Positions 9,018 to 18,390 are shown, counted from the stretch's first letter. The stretch is 64,000 bases of DNA from Pseudoalteromonas rhizosphaerae (GCF_902498845.1 NZ_CABVLM010000009.1:186001-250000); one strand, 5' to 3'. Numbers and translations: made by a program. Notes: a model not told the origin generated them from the sequence alone.

Positions 9018-10328
9018 ATGGATAGTGAGTTTTTTTCCAAACAATTTGAGTCTGTTTGGTTATTGATCCAATCAATGCTTAGCCAACAAGCAACGTATCT
9101 ACAATTATTGGTGATCATCACCAGCTATGCTGCCGCCTATTGGATTTATTCTAAAACAGTTAAAAAGCGCGTTGATAAGCACACTAAAGTGGCGTCCGAT
9201 CACCCAATAAACATTATGCTGTTTCGACTTAGCAATATCGTTTACCCGCTAGTAGCAATCATTTTACTGCGGATATTTACCTCTATCGGCATCACTGTAG
9301 ACTTGCAAGTGTGGTTAATGAATACCGCGCTCAACATTGCTATATTGCTGTTTGCTTACTCAATTATTAAAGAGTTTGTTAGCAGCCCTTTTATGTCAGC
9401 ACTGTTTAAGTTAGTTGGCCTGCCCGTTTTGCTGTTGCACCTACTGGGCTTTTTGCCAGCATTTATAAAAACCCTTGAAGCGGTTTCGATTAATTTAGGC
9501 AATATTCAAGTCAGTTTATATGGCCTAACTCGGGTATTGTTTTTTGGCGCTATTTTATTTTGGTTAGGCCGCGCTTCCAGTAATGTTGGTAAGGTTATAA
9601 TTCGCAACCAGCAAACTCTGGATATCAGCACCCGCGAAGTCTTTACCAAACTCTTTGAAGTTGGCTTGTTTTGTGTCATCGCGTTATTACTACTTAACAT
9701 TATGGGTGTTAACCTCACCGCCCTTGCTGTGTTTGGTGGTGCGCTAGGTGTCGGCCTTGGCTTAGGGTTGCAATCAATCGCTTCCAATTTTATTTCTGGC
9801 ATCATTATTTTGCTCGATAAATCACTCACCATTGGTGACTTTGTTGAGCTAGAAAACGGCAAAAGTGGCTTTGTTCGAGAGTTCAAAATGCGCCATGCGA
9901 TTTTAGAAACTTACGACGGCAAAGACATACTGGTTCCTAACGAAACCTTTATTTCATCACTGCTGACCAACTGGACCCATAAAGACCCAAAACAGCGCTA
10001 CCGTGTTGATTTTAGTGTGGCATACGCCACCGATGTTAGAGCCATGGTAGAAATAATTAAACAAGCTGTTGCCGAGCATCCACAAGTCATTAGCGGGCCT
10101 GATGTACCATTTGAAGAGCGTCCTGACTGCGAAATAGATAGCTTTGGCGATAATGGCATCAATATGTTTGTGGAATTTTGGATGCAAGGAATTGATGACG
10201 GTAAAAATCGGGTTGGTGGTGATTTACTATTAATTATTCTAGAAACCCTCAAAGCCCATAATATTGCGATACCATTCCCGCAACGCGAAGTTAGAGTGCT
10301 TAATGAAGACATGCTAAAAAAAATGTAA
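9018..10328 (+). CDS. MscS-family mechanosensitive ion channel
   Basis: 436 residues with about five membrane helices in the first 250. The pore-lining helix is at about residues 235-260, with the alternating Gly/Ala pattern Ala-Val-Phe-Gly-Gly-Ala-Leu-Gly-Val-Gly-Leu-Gly-Leu-Gly and then Gln-Ser-Ile-Ala-Ser-Asn-Phe-Ile-Ser-Gly. The beta domain follows (Asp-Phe-Val-Glu-Leu ... Val-Pro-Asn-Glu-Thr-Phe). This places it with larger MscS-like channels that gate on membrane tension to release solutes in hypo-osmotic shock. It ends with a strong bidirectional terminator. Confidence 0.92.
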   Translation: MDSEFFSKQFESVWLLIQSMLSQQATYLQLLVIITSYAAAYWIYSKTVKKRVDKHTKVASDHPINIMLFRLSNIVYPLVAIILLRIFTSIGITVDLQVWLMNTALNIAILLFAYSIIKEFVSSPFMSALFKLVGLPVLLLHLLGFLPAFIKTLEAVSINLGNIQVSLYGLTRVLFFGAILFWLGRASSNVGKVIIRNQQTLDISTREVFTKLFEVGLFCVIALLLLNIMGVNLTALAVFGGALGVGLGLGLQSIASNFISGIIILLDKSLTIGDFVELENGKSGFVREFKMRHAILETYDGKDILVPNETFISSLLTNWTHKDPKQRYRVDFSVAYATDVRAMVEIIKQAVAEHPQVISGPDVPFEERPDCEIDSFGDNGINMFVEFWMQGIDDGKNRVGGDLLLIILETLKAHNIAIPFPQREVRVLNEDMLKKM

Positions 10329-10342
10329 AAAATAAAGGCATA

Positions 10343-10376
10343 AAAAGCTGTGTTATAAACTTATAACACAGCTTTT
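10343..10376. terminator. Bidirectional terminator between MscS and DUF1624 genes
   Basis: A 16-bp perfect inverted repeat, AAAAGCTGTGTTATAA and its complement, separated by only two bases, with A/T runs at both ends. It sits between two convergent genes and can terminate transcription in both directions. Confidence 0.9.
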
Positions 10377-10400
10377 AACCACTAAGTAAGTGTTATATCT

Positions 10401-11546
10401 CTAAAGATACTTTAACCAAGGTTTATTTGCTTTGCGCTTATAGTGACTAAATGCCTTAGTTGGCCAATATAACGTAACGGCTAACACAACCGTAATTAAC
10501 CAAATCCATGTAATATCATTTACGGCAAAATATGCACCATGATTAGCACCAAAAATAGCACTGCAAATTGTGTATAAAATCAATAAAACGTAAAGATGAA
10601 AAATATAAAAGAACATCGGCACCGAGCCATACACTCTTAAAGCATTACTAAAGCGATTTAACGGACGCTCAAAAAACCATAAGCCAAAAAACATCAGCGC
10701 TAAAGTGATTAATAAAAAGCTCAGTGAAGGTGGATATTTGGTAACGTTAAATATCGACATAGCCGTTTGCACTGCTGTTGAAAACTGCTGCCAAGGTAGC
10801 GTTTCGCCATAGATATTTAAGCCGCGTAAAATAGCAAATAACGCTATACACGCTAAGCCCAAACCAATCAGCCACTGTTTACGATCTTCACTGTCTCGAT
10901 TATGTGCGTACAGTGGGCCTGCGCAGTAACCAAGTAATATAACCCCAATCCAAGGTAATACTGGGTAACTGATTTTGACATTAACTAAACCACCTTCAGA
11001 GATAAAGCCGCGATCGTGCAGAATAGTCCATAAGGTATAACCCCACTCATCAGGACTGAAGGTAATTGGTGTGAGTAAGTTATGGCCAAAAACGATCAAT
11101 AAACCCAATGCTAACAATAGTCGTTGCGGTAAGTTAATTAGTAATGCCAGAGCCAGCATACACAGGCCAATAGCCCATATCACTTGTAGAAAAATAGTCG
11201 GGATAAACCAAATCCACAAAAAGCAAATAACCGTAACTTCAAGGGCAATTAAAAACAACCCCCGCTTAACTAAAAAACTACGTGCAGAGCGTACTTTACC
11301 TGAGCTTGGGTGGCTATAAAGCCACGCCGAAAGCCCTGTTAAAAAGATAAAGGTTGGCGCGCAAAAGTGCGCTGCAAAACGGCTCCAAAACAGCCCTGGA
11401 GAGGTAACGTCAACATCCATTGGGTCTAATACCGGCATTTGCGAGAAAAAACGCTCTCGCACATGATCAAGTAACATTAATAAGATAACCACGCCACGCA
11501 TGATATCGATACTATGAATACGGTTTTTAACTTGTTCAGAAGTCAT
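10401..11546 (-). CDS. DUF1624 / heparan-alpha-glucosaminide N-acetyltransferase-like membrane protein
   Basis: 381 residues with about ten membrane helices. The N-terminus (Arg-Ile-His-Ser-Ile-Asp-Ile-Met-Arg-Gly and Leu-Leu-Asp-His-Val-Arg-Glu) is typical of DUF1624, which is related to the transmembrane acyltransferases including HGSNAT. The His after LLD is the likely catalytic residue. The substrate is unknown. Its start overlaps the end of the TonB receptor gene by 11 bases, so both are probably made from one mRNA controlled by the upstream Zur-like sites. Confidence 0.85.
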   Translation of the reverse strand: MTSEQVKNRIHSIDIMRGVVILLMLLDHVRERFFSQMPVLDPMDVDVTSPGLFWSRFAAHFCAPTFIFLTGLSAWLYSHPSSGKVRSARSFLVKRGLFLIALEVTVICFLWIWFIPTIFLQVIWAIGLCMLALALLINLPQRLLLALGLLIVFGHNLLTPITFSPDEWGYTLWTILHDRGFISEGGLVNVKISYPVLPWIGVILLGYCAGPLYAHNRDSEDRKQWLIGLGLACIALFAILRGLNIYGETLPWQQFSTAVQTAMSIFNVTKYPPSLSFLLITLALMFFGLWFFERPLNRFSNALRVYGSVPMFFYIFHLYVLLILYTICSAIFGANHGAYFAVNDITWIWLITVVLAVTLYWPTKAFSHYKRKANKPWLKYL

Positions 11547-13608
11547 ATGTTATACCCAATTTAAACTGTGTTGGTGCACCAGGGTAGGCCCATAATGCAT
11601 TGTAGCTACTGGCTATGTAGCTTTCATCAAATACATTATCAACATTAAGTGAAACATTTGTCCGTTCAGTCGCCTGCCATTGAGCAAATAAACCCACCAG
11701 CTGATAACTTGGTAAGTTAAAAGATAAGTTTACTGGGTCGCCTAGTCGCTCTGAAATATATTGATAATGACCACCAAATTTAATGTCTTGCTCAAGTACA
11801 CGGGTATTGTGATTTAAAGAAAGCGAAAAATTATTTTTTGGTACGTTAACTAACGGGCTACCTTTAGGTATAGGCTCTAACCACTCAACATTAATCATGT
11901 CTTTGGCTGTTTCAGCCTTTACGTAAGCATACGAAAGTGTGTACTGAGTGTTTTCACCTAAACTACCAGTCAGATCAACCTCAATACCTTTACTGGTTAC
12001 TTTACCAATAGGTTTTGAATAACCCTTATCGTCAGCCACCAACATGTTGCCTTTGCTAGCATCAAATAAAGCGATGGTACCGCTAACGTTGTCAAAGCCG
12101 AACTTCACACCCACTTCAAAGGAATCACTTTCTTCAAAACCAAACGATTTACCCTGAGCGTCAGTACCACTTAAAGGTATAAAGCCTTCGGAATAGCTGG
12201 TATAAAGGTTAATCGCATCATTTAGCTCATATACCATGCCTAGCCGTGGGCTAAGTCGATTCATAGTGCTATCTGAAGCAACACCTGACTTAGTCTCGAA
12301 AATATTCTGCTCAATTTCATCAAACCGCAATCCCAGCATTAATTTAAAACGCTCGGTAAGGTCTAACTGATCTTGTACATAAATACCGTATGCCTTTTGC
12401 TTTTCATTGTTTTCATACAGTTGCGCAACATCGGGGCCTTGCCCTTCACTGTAGTTTGGCTGATAAATATTTAATGTGTACGTATCTTTACCACCACGAT
12501 AACGATAAAGCCCAGTGCGAAGTTCATAGTCATACCCATCAACACCAATCAAAACATGGTTAGTGATATCAGCAAGATCAAAATGACCACTTAATTCTGC
12601 GCGTACTGACAAATCATTAGAGTAATAATCTCTATAACGGTGTTGACGCGTAAGCATAGGATTATCTAAAGACAAAGTCTGTCTTGGAGGAGATAGTTCA
12701 GCATCAGACGAAAAACCTGTTAACGAAGCGGTACGATGGTTAGCGCCCAATAAGAGTGACCAGTCGCGATTAAAGTCATAGTCATAATTAAGTTGGTGTC
12801 CGCGAGAGTGCACTTTAGTTGGCGCATCATTAGGGTTACCTAAAAAGCGACTTCTAGGTACTGTGTCAAAATTATCGTTAAGTACAACAATACCTCGGTC
12901 ATACATTTGCTGCTGGTCAACGTACTCAAACTCATACGTTAATGACGATTTATCGTTGATGCTGTAATACACCGAAGGCGTGATCACAAACTTATCATGA
13001 TGTACGTGATCTCGAAAACTGTCACTATCTTGCCATGCACCATTAATTCGAAATGCAATATCTTCAGTTAGGCCGTTAGTGTAATCACCTTGCACACGTT
13101 TATGATCTTCACTGCCAAGTTCAGCTTTTAACTGGCCTTGCTGATAGAACTGTGGTTTTTTAGTAATGATATTAATTGTACCGCCTGGTTCAGAGCGACC
13201 ATAGAGTGCAGAACCAGGACCTTTTAACACTTCAATATATTCAATGTTAGATACATCACGTGGGCCCGCAAAACCTCGCCCACCACTAAAGCCATTAATT
13301 AAATAGCCTGATGGCATATTTTCATTACCCGATAGCCCCCGTATAGAGTAGCTATCCCACAATGCCCCACCATTATTTTTACGAGAAATACTGGCAGAAA
13401 AATCCAGTGCATCTCTAAACTTGGTAATGCCATTATCAACCATCATTTCTTTACTTAATGTGGTAATTGACTGCGGCAGCTCTTTAACAGGAATATCTCC
13501 TCTAAAGGCTTGTTTATGTGCAATAGTGATGGTTTCTATATCTGATTCTGTGGCATTAGAGCCAAAAGAGAGTGCTGCAAAGGCAAGAGTTAATGCTGAG
13601 TACTTCAT
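11536..13608 (-). CDS. TonB-dependent siderophore-type outer-membrane receptor
   Basis: 690 residues. A short signal peptide ends near Gly-Ser-Asn-Ala. The plug domain follows (about residues 35-150), with Glu-Val-Leu-Lys-Gly-Pro-Gly-Ser-Ala-Leu-Tyr-Gly and GGTINI as in siderophore receptors, and a 22-strand barrel ends in Tyr-Asp-Phe with C-terminal Phe. There is no N-terminal STN signalling domain. Such receptors import ferric siderophores or other metal chelates using TonB energy. The 5' region holds two sites resembling Zur boxes, which raises a zinc (or zincophore) rather than iron role; this is inference. The DUF1624 gene is coupled downstream. Confidence 0.9.
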   Translation of the reverse strand: MKYSALTLAFAALSFGSNATESDIETITIAHKQAFRGDIPVKELPQSITTLSKEMMVDNGITKFRDALDFSASISRKNNGGALWDSYSIRGLSGNENMPSGYLINGFSGGRGFAGPRDVSNIEYIEVLKGPGSALYGRSEPGGTINIITKKPQFYQQGQLKAELGSEDHKRVQGDYTNGLTEDIAFRINGAWQDSDSFRDHVHHDKFVITPSVYYSINDKSSLTYEFEYVDQQQMYDRGIVVLNDNFDTVPRSRFLGNPNDAPTKVHSRGHQLNYDYDFNRDWSLLLGANHRTASLTGFSSDAELSPPRQTLSLDNPMLTRQHRYRDYYSNDLSVRAELSGHFDLADITNHVLIGVDGYDYELRTGLYRYRGGKDTYTLNIYQPNYSEGQGPDVAQLYENNEKQKAYGIYVQDQLDLTERFKLMLGLRFDEIEQNIFETKSGVASDSTMNRLSPRLGMVYELNDAINLYTSYSEGFIPLSGTDAQGKSFGFEESDSFEVGVKFGFDNVSGTIALFDASKGNMLVADDKGYSKPIGKVTSKGIEVDLTGSLGENTQYTLSYAYVKAETAKDMINVEWLEPIPKGSPLVNVPKNNFSLSLNHNTRVLEQDIKFGGHYQYISERLGDPVNLSFNLPSYQLVGLFAQWQATERTNVSLNVDNVFDESYIASSYNALWAYPGAPTQFKLGITYDF

Positions 13609-13638
13609 GATCCACTTTAATGATTGCTAGTCTTGTTT

Positions 13639-13683
13639 GGATATAATATAACATAATTGCAAGGCGGTGATACAATATAACGT
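13639..13683 (-). promoter_or_regulatory. Two tandem Zur-box-like sites upstream of the TonB receptor
   Basis: Read on the minus strand, ATGTTATATTATATCC (13639-13654) and ACGTTATATTGTATCACC (13666-13683) are near-copies of each other. Both resemble the gammaproteobacterial Zur operator core TGTTATANTATAACA. They lie 31-75 bases upstream of the receptor start, where a repressor would block RNA polymerase. The sequences are AT-rich, so a chance match to -10-like DNA is possible. Confidence 0.5.
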
Positions 13684-13726
13684 TCAATTTAATAAAAAAT
13701 AAATAATACCAACCCTAAACGCCATA

Positions 13727-13885
13727 GTGCCAGCTACTCTGCAACTTATTCGTAAATGGCATTGGCCTGAGCAAGAGCAAGCGACTAACCTCACTATGCG
13801 CTTTGATTATTGCTTTGACAAAGATGTCACTCGTGACGAAATAATTAGCCACTGTATTAAGCAATCAAAGCAACTGTGCAGTTAA
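13727..13885 (+). pseudogene. Possible truncated coding remnant
   Basis: A GTG-started frame of 52 codons with a protein-like composition (contains Arg-Lys-Trp-His-Trp-Pro-Glu and Met-Arg-Phe-Asp-Tyr-Cys-Phe-Asp, then an amphipathic helix). It has no ribosome binding site and its frame closes shortly upstream. It could be the last part of a gene whose 5' end was deleted, or a short real gene. I do not recognise a family. Confidence 0.25.
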
Positions 13886-13965
13886 TTTATTTTGATCAGT
13901 ATATTGAGCCTAAGGCCTGTATTGCCTACAATGGCGCACAATCTATTCAATGCAGATCCACAATT

Positions 13966-14211
13966 ATGACTGATACAAATAAACCAGAATTACCAGACCA
14001 ACTTTCGATCAACCCACGTAGCAAATTTTATGTAGAAGAAGTATTCGAGCATGAAATCGGCATTACACTTAATGGCAAAGAGCGTTTTGACGTTGAAGAA
14101 TACTGCATCAGCGAAGGTTGGATCAAAGTAGCCGCACCTAAAGCACTAGACCGTCGCGGCCAGCCATTACTTATGAAAGTAAAAGGCACAGTCGAAGCGT
14201 TTTATAAGTAA
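13966..14211 (+). CDS. DUF3297 family small protein
   Basis: 81 residues, starting at the ATG at 13966 because the conserved N-terminus (Pro-Glu-Leu-Pro-Asp-x-Leu-Ser-Ile-Asn-Pro-Arg-Ser) follows directly. An in-frame ATG 90 bases upstream would add residues not typical of the family. DUF3297 proteins are short, soluble and of unknown function, common in marine gammaproteobacteria and other proteobacteria. The gene is followed immediately by a strong hairpin terminator. Confidence 0.85.
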   Translation: MTDTNKPELPDQLSINPRSKFYVEEVFEHEIGITLNGKERFDVEEYCISEGWIKVAAPKALDRRGQPLLMKVKGTVEAFYK

Positions 14212-14232
14212 GCTAACTGTTTACTGTAAATG

Positions 14233-14259
14233 AAAAAGCCGACTGAAGTCGGCTTTTTT
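14233..14259. terminator. Bidirectional terminator between DUF3297 and DEAD-box genes
   Basis: A 12-bp perfect inverted repeat, AAAAAGCCGACT and its complement, with a two-base spacer and T/A runs on either side. It is placed between convergent genes. Confidence 0.92.
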
Positions 14260-14266
14260 GTGTTTG

Positions 14267-15562
14267 TTACTTACGACGCCAGCCGCTCCATACATCATCT
14301 ATATCATCGGCTTTATTTCTGTTCTTTTTCTTACCAGTACCTTCAGGCTTGGCCATTGGCTTGTCGTTTTTAAGCGCAAGTGCTGCATCAAGGTTGGCTT
14401 GGTTTACGGCAAAGCCTGTTACTTCTTCACGCTCTAGGCGTAGTTTGTTTTTCTTTTCGATAATTTTAAAGTGATGAAAGTCTTCATAATCAATCAGTGA
14501 TAACGCTAAACCTACTTCACCAGCACGGCCACTTCGGCCAATACGGTGCATGTAATCAGCAGGGCTGCGTGGTAAGTTAAAGTTAATCACTACTGGCAGT
14601 TTGGCAATGTCTAAACCACGGGCGGCAATATCCGTGGCTATTAGTACTTCTATTTCGCCATCTTTAAACTTTTCGATTACCCGAGTACGTTCACTTTGGC
14701 CTTTATCACCATGGAACACTTGCGCATTCACGCCGCGTTTTTCGAGCTTACTGGCTAAGTGCTCACAATCTTTTTTAGCGTTGACAAAAATCAGTGCTTG
14801 GCGCCATTGCTGCTGTTTAATTAAATGCGCTAAAACCGTGGTTTTTTCGCCTTTATTAACCGTAAATACACGCTGTACTAAGGTGCTTTCATCTTTGCTT
14901 TGTACTTGTATTTCTATCGGATCGTTTAACAACTCTTGGGTTAATAGCTTAACTTGCTCAGGGAAAGTCGCTGAAAACAACATGGTTTGTTTTTTAGCGG
15001 GCATAAGCGCTAATAAGTTAGCCAGTTCTTCGGTAAAGCCAAGGCTTAATAAGCGGTCGGCTTCATCAAGCACTAAGGTTGAAACTTTATCGAGCTTAAT
15101 CGCATTGCTTGATATTAAGTCCAGCAAACGCCCTGGGGTTGCTACGATGATATCGGCACCACCACGAAGTGCCTGCATTTGGGTATTAACCGATACACCA
15201 CCAAACACGGCAACTGTTTTAATCGCGCCGTTAAAATGCGCCGAATACGACTTAACATTATCAGCTACTTGCGTTGCAAGCTCACGGGTAGGTACCAAAA
15301 TAAGCGCCGAGACATAGTTACCTTTGGTATCTCGCTTGAGTGCACCTTGTGATATTTTTTGCAATATCGGTAATGCAAAGGTCGCTGTTTTACCAGAGCC
15401 GGTATTTGCACCAGCAATAAGGTCACTGCCCGCTAATATACTTGGTATTGCCTTAGCTTGAATTGGCGTAGGCTGGATATATTCCAGCTCGGTTAAACGA
15501 GCTAGTAGCTCTGGGATAAGGCCAAGTTCGGTAAACGTGCTAGGGCTTGCGGCTGAGGTCAT
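14267..15562 (-). CDS. DEAD-box ATP-dependent RNA helicase (RhlE-like)
   Basis: 431 residues with the complete motif set: an upstream Phe (F10) and Q motif around residues 28-35, ANTGSGKT (52-59), PTREL, TPGR, DEAD, SAT, and HRIGRSGR in the second RecA domain. A basic C-terminal tail follows (Lys-Lys-Lys-Asn-Arg-Asn-Lys). The protein unwinds short RNA duplexes; bacterial relatives work in ribosome assembly, RNA decay or cold adaptation. The paralog (RhlE, SrmB or another) cannot be fixed without a tree. It appears monocistronic. Confidence 0.93.
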   Translation of the reverse strand: MTSAASPSTFTELGLIPELLARLTELEYIQPTPIQAKAIPSILAGSDLIAGANTGSGKTATFALPILQKISQGALKRDTKGNYVSALILVPTRELATQVADNVKSYSAHFNGAIKTVAVFGGVSVNTQMQALRGGADIIVATPGRLLDLISSNAIKLDKVSTLVLDEADRLLSLGFTEELANLLALMPAKKQTMLFSATFPEQVKLLTQELLNDPIEIQVQSKDESTLVQRVFTVNKGEKTTVLAHLIKQQQWRQALIFVNAKKDCEHLASKLEKRGVNAQVFHGDKGQSERTRVIEKFKDGEIEVLIATDIAARGLDIAKLPVVINFNLPRSPADYMHRIGRSGRAGEVGLALSLIDYEDFHHFKIIEKKNKLRLEREEVTGFAVNQANLDAALALKNDKPMAKPEGTGKKKNRNKADDIDDVWSGWRRK

Positions 15563-15724
15563 ATTTATTACGGGCTTATTGCTAAAAAAGTAGCCTGTAA
15601 TTTTAGCGTATTTAGCACGTATTAAGTAGGGGTTAGTGATTTTAAATGTGTTTTAGGTAATGGTACGCGTGGTCGTATCCGCTACGAATACCGCGAAAAT
15701 TAATCTATTGATGCGCAGGTTTAA

Positions 15725-16327
15725 CTAGGCCTGCGTTTTTATCAATGGGGTATCTTGGCTTTTTAAGAACTCAACGGCCTTTGCTTGATATTCTTTAATA
15801 AAAGATTCTGAGGTTAATTTTTCTACCGTTGACAAAGAAGACCGCGCATATCCAACAACTTTACTAAAAGAGCGAGGGTGCTCTTTTCGCATTTGTTGTG
15901 CTTCCTTAACACCAAGTTCAAAAAATGCTGTTATATCGATTTTATCACTTGAAGAAAAACCTCTGTTCTGGAAGTTGATCCCTTCAAGAGAGCCCTTTAC
16001 ACCCATAACATCATCCCAAAATGTTCCTCTGAGGCTTTCTGTGTTACCGCTTGCTCTTTGTGTGTCCTACTCAAGTTTTCTCACCGCATCAACTATCCCT
16101 TTGAATTCATTGATCGACATATTACTAAAATCAAAGCCTTCAGGATTAAGCAGCGCACTATAGGGTGAGCTTTTTTGTGCTTCGCCAGTAAATGCAGCAA
16201 TCGCTTCTGGTTCTGCCTCTACCTCTTTTTTAGCATCTGTCACTTGCTGCTGAGGAGCTATCGGCGCTTTGGGTTGATTTGTAGTAGTAAGACTTACCGC
16301 TTGATGAATATTAAAATTGATTGTCAT
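15725..16327 (-). pseudogene. Hypothetical protein gene split by one in-frame amber codon
   Basis: Reading from the ATG at 16327, 86 codons end in TAG (16067-16069). The same frame then stays open for 114 more codons to a stop at 15725, including protein-like sequence before the next ATG at 16006. Together they would make about 200 residues. The N-terminal part is Gln/Thr/Pro/Glu-rich, the C-terminal part helical (Asp-Ile-Thr-Ala-Phe-Phe-Glu-Leu-Gly-Val-Lys-Glu-Ala). I do not recognise the family with confidence. Possible explanations are a recent nonsense mutation, a sequencing error, stop-codon readthrough, or two separate small proteins of 86 and 93 residues. Confidence 0.55.
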
Positions 16328-16689
16328 AAAAGTTCCTTTTTTAGTTGTTCTGCATTCAAGTATTTCTGTATCGGCTGACTTACTTATTAGTTTAGGACTT
16401 ATTTTGGGTACTTTACCTAAATCATTTTGCTAGACAGATATCGCCATATATACATTGTAGCCATGACGAAAAAAGCCTGTATTTCTGGCACGTTTATTAG
16501 CTACTCTGTAGGGATTAGTGGCTTTAAAAATGGCTTTGATGAAAATATTCGACCCACTAGTTAGAACGAAGCGAAGTTGTTCATTGATTTAGCTAAATAA
16601 AAACCATAGCACGACGGCTAAAGTAACTCTATCTGACTTCAGGTTAGAGAAAAACGATAGAAACAGGCAGCGCAGCACATACTTTTGAG
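16328..16689. other. Intergenic region with a degenerate repeat
   Basis: About 360 bases with no credible gene. The stretch 16472-16540 resembles 15585-15645 in front of the helicase gene: both contain GCCTGTA, then a GCACGT-like and a TAGGGRTTAGTG-like segment followed by TTTAAA, with gaps. This may be an old, decayed intergenic repeat. No hairpin terminator is obvious. Confidence 0.35.
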
Positions 16690-17394
16690 CTAATAGGTAT
16701 TTACTAATTTATCTAAAAATAAATAGATCTTTTGGTTCATAGCATCATAGTCATGAGCAAGTAATACTTCTGGCTCCTCAACAAAGCGGTATTTTGCAGT
16801 TTCACTAAGATCATCATGCTCAATTAGCAAGGCTACAACCTCTTTAGTTAGCTCCATATGACATTGAAAACCAAATACTCGCTCATTATAAGCAACGATT
16901 TGCCTTGGGCAGCCCTCGCTATATGCGATGATCTTTGCATCAGGTGTCAGCCCCGGCATATCATTGTGCCAATGACCGACTTCTAACACTTTATCGAAGT
17001 GCTCAAACAAGGGGTGCACTAAACCTGCTGGTGTTAAAGTAATTGGAAATTTACCAATCTCACGCTCAGGACTATGTTCATAATGAGCACCTAATGCTTC
17101 GCCAATCAACTGAGCCCCTAAACAAACGCCAAGTACAATTTTCCCAGCAGCAATCGCTTTTAAGATTAGGGCTTGCTCACCTTTTGCATCAAAATAAGGG
17201 CATTGTTCAATTGTTGTATTAGGACTTTGAGGGCCACCCATTACAATTAAAATATCAATATCTTTAATCGCATCTAACAGAGGGCTACCTTCATACATCT
17301 TAGAATAACTAATAGTATAACCCTGCATTCTAGCCCAAGTTTCGTATGCACCTGGCGCTTCAAAATACTCATGGATAATAAAGTGAATATGCAT
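16690..17394 (-). CDS. Class I glutamine amidotransferase domain protein (GMP synthase-like)
   Basis: 234 residues. The class I GATase fold shows the nucleophile Cys91 in GVCLGAQ, MGGPQSP near residue 52, and the His in FQCHMEL. It lacks a synthetase domain, so it belongs with stand-alone GATase-like proteins (YfeJ-like) that hydrolyse glutamine or gamma-glutamyl compounds. The start at 17394 is preferred over one 99 bases further upstream: it has an AAAGGC ribosome binding site, begins at the conserved core, and does not overlap the divergent AraC gene. The substrate is unknown. Confidence 0.85.
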   Translation of the reverse strand: MHIHFIIHEYFEAPGAYETWARMQGYTISYSKMYEGSPLLDAIKDIDILIVMGGPQSPNTTIEQCPYFDAKGEQALILKAIAAGKIVLGVCLGAQLIGEALGAHYEHSPEREIGKFPITLTPAGLVHPLFEHFDKVLEVGHWHNDMPGLTPDAKIIAYSEGCPRQIVAYNERVFGFQCHMELTKEVVALLIEHDDLSETAKYRFVEEPEVLLAHDYDAMNQKIYLFLDKLVNTY

Positions 17395-17491
17395 TTTTTT
17401 GCCTTTTAAATAACAGAGGCTCACGATGATATACCAAATCAGAGCTATGCGTTTTATACTAACAGACACAAAACATCGATAAACCGCCACC

Positions 17492-18286
17492 ATGCAAGCT
17501 AACGAGCTAATCCAAAGTTATACTCATAAACAGCTAATAACAAAAACAATTCATATGCCTGCTGGTTACGTTGATGATTTTCACTCACACCCATGGCATC
17601 AAATAGTGTTCCCATTTAAAGGTTTACTACAATCAAGCATTGGTGGTAAAAGCATAATAGTGCCTCATAATGCAATGCTATACATACCCGCAAACACGTC
17701 TCATAAATCTGTAGCAGTTACAAATACTGAATTTTTAGCCGTTTATCTTAATCCTGATGTATGGGTGGAGTATGCAAGTGAAGCTAAATCTTGCCTTGTA
17801 ACGCCATTCATTAAACAGCTCATATTGCTCTTGTTTGAAAATGAAATGAGCCAACAATCAGAATCTAATATTACTCATTTATTACTCGTGCTCAGAGATC
17901 AAATTGTCATGGCTAATAGTTATGACATCCCCTTATTACTGCCAACCGATAAACGCCTGCTAGCAATTTTCAAACAACTTAAGCAACAACCTGATTTGTC
18001 ATTCACTTTAAAAGAGTGGGCTAAAAAAGTAGGGGCATCAGAACGCACTTTATCGAGAGTTTGCGCAAAAGAATTTAGTCAATCTTTCTCATTGTGGCGG
18101 CAAAATATAAGACTCGTTTTATCTTTACAACTTTTGGATTCAAAGAGGTCGATTCAAGATATTGCATTAGAGTTAGGCTATACCTCTGATTCAGCTTACA
18201 TTTACGCATTTAAGAAATTATTTAATCAGACCCCGAGTAAATATCGTCGCGATAGCTTAGATCATAATTTAACGCTAAGAATTTAG
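17492..18286 (+). CDS. AraC-family transcriptional regulator with cupin sensor
   Basis: 264 residues. An N-terminal cupin-like sensor (His-Ser-His-Pro-Trp-His-Gln-Ile-Val-Phe-Pro near residue 30) is followed by two helix-turn-helix motifs at about residues 165-255 (Gly-Ala-Ser-Glu-Arg-Thr-Leu-Ser-Arg and Asp-Ile-Ala-Leu-Glu-Leu-Gly-Tyr-Thr-Ser-Asp-Ser-Ala-Tyr). It is divergent from the glutamine amidotransferase gene, with about 97 bases between starts, so that gene is a likely target. The effector is unknown. Confidence 0.9.
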   Translation: MQANELIQSYTHKQLITKTIHMPAGYVDDFHSHPWHQIVFPFKGLLQSSIGGKSIIVPHNAMLYIPANTSHKSVAVTNTEFLAVYLNPDVWVEYASEAKSCLVTPFIKQLILLLFENEMSQQSESNITHLLLVLRDQIVMANSYDIPLLLPTDKRLLAIFKQLKQQPDLSFTLKEWAKKVGASERTLSRVCAKEFSQSFSLWRQNIRLVLSLQLLDSKRSIQDIALELGYTSDSAYIYAFKKLFNQTPSKYRRDSLDHNLTLRI

Positions 18287-18390
18287 AACAAATTAATTGA
18301 TAATGTTAAGGATGACAGCGTTTTTTCCCTAATAAGTATTGATAAAAACAATGTCGCTTCCAGCTTAGATTAATCTATGTGTTTATCAAA

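Noticed and set aside
11071..11319. Plus-strand ORF opposite the DUF1624 gene
   Set aside because: Shadow of a membrane-protein gene; no ribosome binding site and Lys/Asn-rich composition from complementary codons.
13609..13700. Fur box before the TonB receptor
   Set aside because: No GATAATGATAATC-like repeats; the palindromes fit Zur better.
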